From assembly GCA_023663525.1 (NCBI GenBank), contig JAMPHF010000002.1, positions 927,248 to 966,005 on the forward strand: 38,758 nucleotides of DNA. The letters are read 5' to 3'. This stretch comes from Bacteroides sp. Lineage in GTDB: Bacteria > Bacteroidota > Bacteroidia > Bacteroidales > Muribaculaceae. The position numbers and the translations under genes are program-made. The notes under the pieces are model-generated. The model ran no database searches and was not told the origin of the DNA. It saw nothing but the letters and a program-made list of their open reading frames with translations. This document shows positions 32,900 to 38,758 of this stretch, piece by piece; the stretch's first letter is position 1; every line of letters begins with the position of its first letter.

Positions 32900-34063
32900 T
32901 TATTCAAATATGTGGCGCAGTTTGCTGAATATCCTGTTTTTGGTCGATTCGTTTGGGGTCATGTTTGCTTTGCCCCTGAGCGATTCGATTGTTTTCTTTT
33001 CATCATCGGTGAGAGTCTCCGGGATGTAGACCATGACGTTGATAAGCTCGTCGCCTGTACCGTAGCCTTCGGTTGATGGAAGACCCTTGCCGCGCAGACG
33101 GAGCACCTTGCCCGGCTGGGTGCCTGCTGGGATTTTCAGACGTGCGCGTCCGGTGATGGTCGGCACTTCGACCGAGCCGCCGAGAGCTGCTGTCGGGATG
33201 TCGAGCATGAGATTGTAGATGACATCATTGCCGTCACGGATAAGCTCGGCATCCTTGATTTCCTCGATGACCACGAGGAGGTCGCCGTTGACTCCACCGT
33301 GGATGGCGGCGTTGCCCTGACCCTTGACAGTCAGTGTCTGCCCGTCGGCCACACCGGCCGGGATGGTGAACGAGACTGTGCGGTCTTCGCGAATCACGCC
33401 CTCGCCGTGGCAATACTGACATTTGTCAGTGATGATTTTGCCCTCGCCCTTACACTGCGGACATTCCACAGCCGACTGGGAGAGACCGAAAAGGGTCTGC
33501 TGCTGGCGCAGGACTGTTCCCGATCCACCGCAGGTGGGGCAGGTGGTGAACGCCTTTCCGTCCTTTGCGCCGGTGCCGTCGCAGTGTGTATCCTTGACGA
33601 GCGTCGGGATTTTCAATGTCTTGGTCACGCCGGTTGCGATCTCGGCAAGGGTCATCTTGACCTTTATGCGCAGATCTGATCCGCGACGCTGACGGCGACG
33701 TGTGCGGCCGCCTGCGGTCTCGAAGCCACCCATGTTGCCGAAACCTCCACCGAATATATCTCCGAACTGCGAGAAAATATCCTCCATGGAGAAACCTCCG
33801 GCGTGGAAGCCACCGCCACCGCCCGGGAAGCCTTGCGGACCCATGTCGTGACCGAACTGGTCATATTTCGCGCGCTTTTCAGGGTTTGAGAGCACATCGT
33901 AGGCCTCGGCGGCCTCCTTGAACTTCTCCTCCGCTTCCTTGTCGCCCGGATTCTTGTCGGGGTGATACTGGATAGCTTTTTTCCTGTATGCGCTTTTTAT
34001 TGTCTTTTCGTCGGCATTCTTATCGACTCCAAGCACTTCGTAGTAATCTCTTTTGGTTGCCAT
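32900..34063 (-). CDS. dnaJ: Chaperone protein DnaJ (Hsp40), with an altered zinc motif
   Basis: Co-chaperone that brings substrates to DnaK and stimulates its ATPase. The J domain has HPD at 34-36. A Gly/Phe-rich linker follows (about 75-125), then the zinc domain, two beta-barrel substrate domains and a dimer end. 387 residues, normal. Four zinc motifs of the form CxxCxGxG are expected. Motifs 2 (175-182), 3 (201-208) and 4 (215-222) are intact. Motif 1 (158-165) reads D-T-H-C-D-G-T-G: its first Cys is replaced by Asp158, though His160 is nearby. Motifs 1 and 4 form zinc site I, so this site has three cysteines. Starts 14 bases after grpE. Confidence 0.96.
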   Translation of the reverse strand: MATKRDYYEVLGVDKNADEKTIKSAYRKKAIQYHPDKNPGDKEAEEKFKEAAEAYDVLSNPEKRAKYDQFGHDMGPQGFPGGGGGFHAGGFSMEDIFSQFGDIFGGGFGNMGGFETAGGRTRRRQRRGSDLRIKVKMTLAEIATGVTKTLKIPTLVKDTHCDGTGAKDGKAFTTCPTCGGSGTVLRQQQTLFGLSQSAVECPQCKGEGKIITDKCQYCHGEGVIREDRTVSFTIPAGVADGQTLTVKGQGNAAIHGGVNGDLLVVIEEIKDAELIRDGNDVIYNLMLDIPTAALGGSVEVPTITGRARLKIPAGTQPGKVLRLRGKGLPSTEGYGTGDELINVMVYIPETLTDDEKKTIESLRGKANMTPNESTKNRIFSKLRHIFE

Positions 34064-34077
34064 GAATCAAGTGTGGT

Positions 34078-34707
34078 TTACTGACCTACGGCCACTTTTG
34101 CATGGCGAAGGACTTTGTCGTTGATTGTATATCCTTTGGTCGGAGTGTCGATGACGATTCCTTTCTGTGACTCGTCAGCGGCGGGGACCATTGCTATCGC
34201 TTCGTGGAGCTCGGCGTCAAATGGTTTGCCGGTGCTTTCGATGGGTTTGACACCGTTTGACGCGAGGAACTTCACAAGTTTCTGGTAGATAAGCTCCATG
34301 CCTTGACGGATGGAGGCGGGATCATCGGACTTCGCGCTTGCCTCAAGACCGCGCTCAAAGTCATCGACAATCGGGAGGAGTCCCTTGAGCACACTCTCGG
34401 CCGCATTCTTGATGATGTCTGATTTTTCCTTGACGGTGCGCTTGCGGAAGTTGTCGAACTCGGCCATCAGAAAGAGGTATTCCTTTTTCTCCTTGGCGAG
34501 TTTCTCCTCCGCGTCCTTGAGCTGTTGATTCAGGATGTCGATGTCGGAAAGCTGCTTGTTGATGAGGCCATTCTCCTCATCCTCGGTAGAGTTCTGTTCA
34601 TCGAATGCTTCCTGGACATCATCCAGGATAGCCTCGTCATCCTGACGGGGAGTCTTGTCCTCGTTGCGCTGAGCGTCGTGCTTCGGGTTATTCTGATTGT
34701 GACTCAT
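34078..34707 (-). CDS. grpE: GrpE, nucleotide exchange factor for DnaK
   Basis: Releases ADP from DnaK. A 209-residue protein with a long acidic, disordered N-terminus (about 1-60), a coiled-coil helix (about 60-110, IDILNQQLKDAEEKLAKEKKE), the family core LMAEFDNFRKRT, and the C-terminal beta domain with the signature-like HEAIAMVP and a final VLRHAKVAVGQ. The open frame extends to 34809, but the ATG at 34707 (MSHNQNN) gives the normal length; the extension is AT-rich leader sequence. Co-transcribed with dnaJ; dnaK is not in the window. No CIRCE operator is seen upstream. Confidence 0.95.
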   Translation of the reverse strand: MSHNQNNPKHDAQRNEDKTPRQDDEAILDDVQEAFDEQNSTEDEENGLINKQLSDIDILNQQLKDAEEKLAKEKKEYLFLMAEFDNFRKRTVKEKSDIIKNAAESVLKGLLPIVDDFERGLEASAKSDDPASIRQGMELIYQKLVKFLASNGVKPIESTGKPFDAELHEAIAMVPAADESQKGIVIDTPTKGYTINDKVLRHAKVAVGQ

Positions 34708-34884
34708 AGTGCTGCTATATGCTTTTTTTGTTATTAACATCAAAAAGGTTGCCAAAGATGCTGTCGGGAGTGGAAATTTTTGGTACTCCATTCCCTCGCG
34801 TGGCAACAAATGTTTAAAATTACAACAACCGACAGACCATAACGTTCAATCTTCCAACAAAAAGCGTGCTGCGGTCATGCAGTG

Positions 34885-35706
34885 TCAGAGTTTGCCGGAA
34901 AATATGTCGCAGCCGGGGAATCGTTCTGTCAGTCTGTCTGACAAAATGTCATTTCTGAAGATGCCGTAGACTGCGGATCCCGAGCCTGACATGGATGCAT
35001 AGACCGCTCCCATCCTTATAAGTTCTGATTTTATTTCTCCTACGAGAGGATGGATGGCGAAGACAGATGGCTCGAAATCATTCTTCAGTTCTTTCTGCCA
35101 TTCTGCAGGGTCTTCACTGAGAATCAGGCTAATTTCCTTTAGGGGTTGGGCGGGTGTCACACGGCTGTAGGCCTGTGCGGTCGGAACGCTTACGGCTGGT
35201 TTCACGATTGCAATATGATAGCCTTTCAGGTCGATGTCGGTCGGTGTGAACTCCGTCCCGATTCCGCTGCACATCATCGGACGGTTATAGATGAAAAACG
35301 GGCAGTCGGCACCCAGACCGGCTGCTGTATCGGCGAGGATTTCGTCGCTGAGGTCAAGTGCAAACAATCGGTTAAGCCCGATGAGGGTGAAAGCCGCGTC
35401 GGCCGAGCCGCCACCGAGGCCTGCACCGTCAGGGATGATTTTGCGCAGATAGATGTCAACCGGGGGAAGTGGGGTAACTGTGTCGAGGGCGCGGTAGGCC
35501 TTCATGACGAGATTCTTTTCCGGCGGACAGTCCACTTTGCGTCCGGTTACCGTGAGTGTGGTCTCAGATCCTGCGGCGGGGACTATTTCGAGTATGTCGC
35601 GCCACGGGACGGGATACATGACTGTCTCTATGTTGTGATAACCGTCCGGACGCTTGCTCACGATGTCAAGTCCGAGGTTGATTTTTGCATTCGGGAAAAG
35701 AATCAT
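34885..35706 (-). CDS. ispE: 4-diphosphocytidyl-2-C-methyl-D-erythritol kinase
   Basis: Fourth step of the MEP isoprenoid pathway: phosphorylates CDP-methylerythritol with ATP. A GHMP kinase with the substrate lysine in FPNAKINLGL (Lys8), the ATP loop PDGAGLGGGSADAA (from residue 92), the catalytic Asp in GLGADCPFF, and the C-terminal MSGSGSAVYG. 273 residues, slightly short but complete. It is divergent from dnaB. The gap to grpE (34708-34884) holds no clear terminator. Confidence 0.96.
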   Translation of the reverse strand: MILFPNAKINLGLDIVSKRPDGYHNIETVMYPVPWRDILEIVPAAGSETTLTVTGRKVDCPPEKNLVMKAYRALDTVTPLPPVDIYLRKIIPDGAGLGGGSADAAFTLIGLNRLFALDLSDEILADTAAGLGADCPFFIYNRPMMCSGIGTEFTPTDIDLKGYHIAIVKPAVSVPTAQAYSRVTPAQPLKEISLILSEDPAEWQKELKNDFEPSVFAIHPLVGEIKSELIRMGAVYASMSGSGSAVYGIFRNDILSDRLTERFPGCDIFSGKL

Positions 35707-35759
35707 AATCTATTATGTATGGTTTTGGCCGGAAGCCATAATTGGAATTGATGTCGTGA

Positions 35760-35767
35760 CAAAGTTA
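35760..35767 (-). promoter_or_regulatory. Probable ispE promoter, -7 box
   Basis: TAACTTTG on the minus strand matches TAnnTTTG, 53 bases before ispE. It faces away from the dnaB -7 box 43 bases further right. Confidence 0.5.
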
Positions 35768-35809
35768 CGAAAATTTGCGTTATCACATATTTTTGGCTTT
35801 GAAAATGCG

Positions 35810-35817
35810 TATCTTTG
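35810..35817 (+). promoter_or_regulatory. Probable dnaB promoter, -7 box
   Basis: TATCTTTG matches TAnnTTTG. It overlaps the TTG at 35815 that opens the longest possible dnaB frame, so transcription would start after that codon. This decides for the ATG at 35890. Confidence 0.55.
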
Positions 35818-35889
35818 TCCCTGCAAAAAAGCTCGGGCTTTCTGCTATCATATAAAAACTCTCTTTACTCATATACTCACACCATTGCT

Positions 35890-37461
35890 ATGCCACAGGA
35901 AACCAGTAATTTCAATCAACCGTCTCGCCGACAGAAACCGCAGCATGTCTCAACCTTTGACCACGGAGGGCGCATCCCTCCGCGCGACAATGATCTTGAG
36001 GAGGCGGTGCTTGGTGCGCTCATGCTTGAGAAGGATGCCTACACCGCTGTTTGCGACATCTTGAAGCCTGAGTCGTTCTATGAGCCTGCCAATCAGAAGA
36101 TTTATGCCGCTATTCAGAGTCTTGGAGCTTCACAGCAGAGCATAGACATGCTGACTGTCACCGAGAAACTCAGGCTCATGGGCGAGCTTGAAGGTGCCGG
36201 AGGCCCGTTGCGAATCTCCGAACTGACTTCGCGTGTGGCTTCGGGCGCGCATGTCGAGTTCCATGCCCGAATAGTGGCGCAGAAGTATCTCGCGCGCGAA
36301 CTGATTAAATTTGCTTCACAGATTGAGGCTCAGGCGTTTGATGAGAGTTATGATGTTGACGACCTCCTTCAGGAAGCCGAGGGGAAGCTCTTTGAAATAT
36401 CGCAACGTAATGTAAAGAAGGATGTCACGCAGATTGACCCGGTCATCAATGCTGCCATTGAGCAGATTCAGACTGCGGCCAACCGCACCTCAGGCCTGTC
36501 AGGTCTGGAGTCGGGCTACCATGAGCTTGACAAGCTGACTTCGGGTTGGCAGCGCAGCGACCTTATCATCATTGCCGCCCGTCCGGCCATGGGCAAGACA
36601 GCCTTTGTGCTTTCGATGGCCAAGAACATGGCGGTCGATTACAATATCCCGGTAGCTATCTTCTCGCTCGAAATGTCCAATATCCAGCTCGTCAACCGTC
36701 TGATACAAAACACTTGCGAAATCGAGGGTGAGAAAATCAAGAGCGGACAGCTCTCGCAGATGGAGTGGGATCAACTGATGTCGCGCGTCAAGAATCTTTA
36801 CAGCGCACCTCTTTTCATCGACGATACGGCGTCGCTTTCCATCTTCGAGCTGCGAACGAAGGCGCGCCGACTGGTGCGCGAGCATAATGTCTCGTTCATC
36901 ATCATCGATTATCTTCAGCTCATGAATGCATCCGGAATGAAATTCGGCTCACGCGAACAGGAGGTGTCGATGATCTCACGCTCACTGAAGCAGTTGGCCA
37001 AGGAGCTTAACATCCCGATTGTGGCTCTCTCGCAGCTCAACCGAAGCGTGGAGTCGCGCGGTGCTGACAGCAAGGACGGTAAACGTCCGCAGCTCAGTGA
37101 CCTCCGTGAGTCGGGTGCCATCGAGCAGGATGCGGATATTGTATGCTTCATCCACCGTCCCGAATACTATCTGCGTTCAGGGGTCGATGCAGCCGGAAAT
37201 GACATTCGCGGACTTGCCGAGTTTATTGTCGCGAAGCACCGTAGCGGACGTGTGGATGACGTGAAGATGCGCTTCAAGTCGAAGTATGCACGTTTCGAGA
37301 ACTGGGACGGCGAGGTGGAGATGATGAGTGGAAGCCGCGTTTCGAGCCTCAATTCCGCTGCCGGTGAAGGTGGCGGTGATTCATTTGCCCCGACTTCTCC
37401 GTTCAGCGGCGGTTCGGCCGATATTCTCGGTGCGACTTCCGATGATGTCGCTCCTTTCTGA
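35890..37461 (+). CDS. dnaB: Replicative DNA helicase
   Basis: Hexameric helicase that unwinds DNA at the replication fork. A 523-residue protein: a basic N-terminal tail, the DnaB N-terminal helical domain (about 30-135, NDLEEAVLGALMLEKDAY), a linker, then the RecA-like motor. Walker A is RPAMGKTAF with Lys236; Walker B is FIIIDYLQLM; the H4 region LSQLNRSVESR and the LRESGAIEQDAD motif follow. The C-terminus has a Gly/Ser-rich tail. The frame opens earlier at a TTG (35815), but that codon lies in the promoter; MPQETSNF at 35890 is the likely start. No intein is present. Confidence 0.96.
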   Translation: MPQETSNFNQPSRRQKPQHVSTFDHGGRIPPRDNDLEEAVLGALMLEKDAYTAVCDILKPESFYEPANQKIYAAIQSLGASQQSIDMLTVTEKLRLMGELEGAGGPLRISELTSRVASGAHVEFHARIVAQKYLARELIKFASQIEAQAFDESYDVDDLLQEAEGKLFEISQRNVKKDVTQIDPVINAAIEQIQTAANRTSGLSGLESGYHELDKLTSGWQRSDLIIIAARPAMGKTAFVLSMAKNMAVDYNIPVAIFSLEMSNIQLVNRLIQNTCEIEGEKIKSGQLSQMEWDQLMSRVKNLYSAPLFIDDTASLSIFELRTKARRLVREHNVSFIIIDYLQLMNASGMKFGSREQEVSMISRSLKQLAKELNIPIVALSQLNRSVESRGADSKDGKRPQLSDLRESGAIEQDADIVCFIHRPEYYLRSGVDAAGNDIRGLAEFIVAKHRSGRVDDVKMRFKSKYARFENWDGEVEMMSGSRVSSLNSAAGEGGGDSFAPTSPFSGGSADILGATSDDVAPF

Positions 37462-37608
37462 TTGCGGAGTATTCTGAGGATGTCTCATTTTTTTGTGAGA
37501 ACTTTTCTTGCTTAGTGTTTGTTTGAAGTTTAGCTTAATCCCCTTAACAGGTATGATTGATTGGAGGGGGATTTCATCCTTATGCTTTTATAGCTGCTTT
37601 TCTCCTTT

Positions 37609-37659
37609 ATCTCTCCGAAGTTATCATCTCTCCGAAGTTATCATATCTCCGAAGTCATC
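37609..37659. repeat. 17-bp direct repeat, three copies
   Basis: Units at 37609, 37626 and 37643. The first two are identical (ATCTCTCCGAAGTTATC); the third has two changes. The array ends 45 bases before the next gene and may be a regulator-binding array or a slippage product. Confidence 0.85.
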
Positions 37660-37704
37660 ACCGAAATTTAATCCAAACAAATAATATTCATCTAATTTTA
37701 CATT

Positions 37705-38595
37705 ATGGGAAAATTTTTATCTTTCTTACTCCTCGGGTCTGTAGCTCTTACGGCTGCGGCAGCTCCTCGCCAGCTTCTTTCAGTATCAGACGGTATGTCG
37801 GTCGCAAACTATGAGTATGACACCGAAGGCAAACTCGTCAAGGTCACGTCAAGTGAGTCGGTCTACACCTTTGACTACTCGCAACTCGCCTCAAGAAAGT
37901 TTGTCATGACGCGTGTTGACACATACGACGGACAGCGTGAGACTACCGTCACCGAAATGACCCTCAACGATGACGGTCTCGTTGTCAAGGCTATCGAAAT
38001 TGAGGATGGCAAAGTTGACGATACTTACTTCACGTTTGACTATATCGACGGCTACCTGACCAACTACAAGCAGATCAGCCCCGAGGAAGTGGAGGAGACA
38101 AAAGTCACATACGTTGACGGCAGAATCACCAAGGTCGAGAACATCGATGGTGGAAGCGTCACGGAAAACGATACAAGCACTTTCGAGTATGACGGCATCA
38201 TGAATCCGGGTGGACTCGTCTTGTATGACACACTCTTTGACATTGATCTTGACGACATGGAATATGTGGCCATGACCGGTATGCTTGGTAAAATTTACGC
38301 TGAGCTTCCTGTGAAAATCACCCAGACCGATTCATACGGCTCTGAGGTCGAGACCGTGAAATGGACGGTCGATGATCAGGGCTATGCCACAAGAATGGTG
38401 ATCACGGAGGATTGGGGCAGTGAGACTGTTGATTTCAGATGGTCTGATTCTTCAGCCATATCCATAGTATCCGCAGACAATTCCGGTGAATCAATCTACT
38501 ATACGATTGACGGCAATCGTGCAACGTCCGACACAAAGGGTATTCTCATCGAGCGTCGCGCCGACGGAACAACAGTGAAGCGCGTCAACCGCTGA
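37705..38595 (+). CDS. Secreted beta-rich protein of unknown function
   Basis: A 296-residue protein with a signal peptide (MGKFLSFLLLGSVALTAAAA, cleavage near residue 20). The body is a chain of short beta-strands with repeated YDxxGxLxKV-type turns (YEYDTEGKLVKV, LNDDGLVVKA, VTYVDGRITKV), like the DUF4595 / YD-type beta-meander proteins of Bacteroidales. The last 30 residues (YYTIDGNRATSDTKGILIER, then a basic end) resemble a short type IX sorting-like tail seen in this phylum. No catalytic motif is visible. It stands alone, after three 17-bp repeats and before a terminator. Function unknown. Confidence 0.75.
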   Translation: MGKFLSFLLLGSVALTAAAAPRQLLSVSDGMSVANYEYDTEGKLVKVTSSESVYTFDYSQLASRKFVMTRVDTYDGQRETTVTEMTLNDDGLVVKAIEIEDGKVDDTYFTFDYIDGYLTNYKQISPEEVEETKVTYVDGRITKVENIDGGSVTENDTSTFEYDGIMNPGGLVLYDTLFDIDLDDMEYVAMTGMLGKIYAELPVKITQTDSYGSEVETVKWTVDDQGYATRMVITEDWGSETVDFRWSDSSAISIVSADNSGESIYYTIDGNRATSDTKGILIERRADGTTVKRVNR

Positions 38596-38647
38596 ACAAA
38601 ACCGAAACATCCGCGCATTTCATCCATACGCGTGAGTAGATAAAGAG

Positions 38648-38685
38648 TTGAGGCAGGTCCGAATGTTACTTCTGACCTGCCTCAA
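38648..38685 (+). terminator. Terminator after the secreted beta-rich protein
   Basis: A 12-bp perfect stem (38648-38659 with 38674-38685), which can extend inward to 16 bp with one mismatch. The following sequence is AT-rich. I see nothing else in 38686-38758. Confidence 0.65.
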
Positions 38686-38758
38686 TCATGTATCTTCATT
38701 TATTAAAGAAACCGCAATAGTCGCCACTATGCAAATCCTGTGATTTCACGTCTAAAAT

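Noticed and set aside
34708..34884. CIRCE-type heat-shock operator before grpE.
   Set aside because: No TTAGCACTC-N9-GAGTGCTAA inverted repeat is present; only a weak TAATTTTA is seen near 34815-34822.
35815..35889. A 25-residue N-terminal extension of dnaB from a TTG start.
   Set aside because: The TTG lies inside a TATCTTTG promoter box, so it would not be transcribed; the ATG at 35890 gives a normal DnaB N-terminus.

Overview
The window reads as chromosomal DNA from a gut Bacteroidales bacterium, most likely of the family Muribaculaceae. I infer this from protein character, from promoters with a TAnnTTTG -7 box and a TTTG -33 box, from near absence of strong Shine-Dalgarno sites, from lipoproteins and short C-terminal tails typical of the phylum, and from gene families such as the fimbrillin-like lipoprotein and the AspT/YidE transporter. 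No database search was possible, so the family assignment is an impression.

Layout. 1-200: the 3' end of an rRNA operon (5S rRNA and its terminator). 263-6631 (+): a compact run purB - small membrane protein - dxs - trkA - trkH (purine synthesis, isoprenoid precursors, potassium uptake). 6632-14550: an accessory island. Its left half (+) has a strong promoter, a 37-residue peptide gene and an AT-rich fimbrillin-like lipoprotein. Its right half (-) is a tightly overlapping five-gene operon: PqqD-like protein, nucleotidyltransferase-like protein, ABC exporter, HPr-kinase-like protein and S26-type peptidase. The two halves converge on a large imperfect palindrome and a 22-bp tandem repeat. A 348-bp MITE with a TTA target duplication sits directly in front of the operon's first gene. 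14664-18540: araD (-), divergent from an aldo/keto reductase - amidohydrolase - zinc dehydrogenase operon (+), probably for oxidative use of a deoxy-sugar or aldose.

18659-35706 is almost entirely minus-strand housekeeping: an S9 lipoprotein peptidase, prs, an AspT/YidE-type transporter, a MATE exporter, trigger factor, a secreted GH13 alpha-amylase, a TPR protein, glnS, dnaJ, grpE and ispE. 35707-38758 (+): dnaB, divergent from ispE, then a secreted beta-rich protein of unknown function and a terminator.

The most interesting part is the 6.6-14.5 kb island. It has the recognition, kinase, nucleotidyltransferase-like, export and peptidase parts of a peptide-modification (RiPP-like) pathway but no recognisable cyclase or radical SAM enzyme. 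A short peptide nearby carries the Tyr-x-x-Pro pattern that PqqD-like proteins recognise in lasso-peptide leaders. The link between peptide and operon is a hypothesis. There are no tRNAs, CRISPR arrays, prophage genes or intact insertion sequences that I can see.
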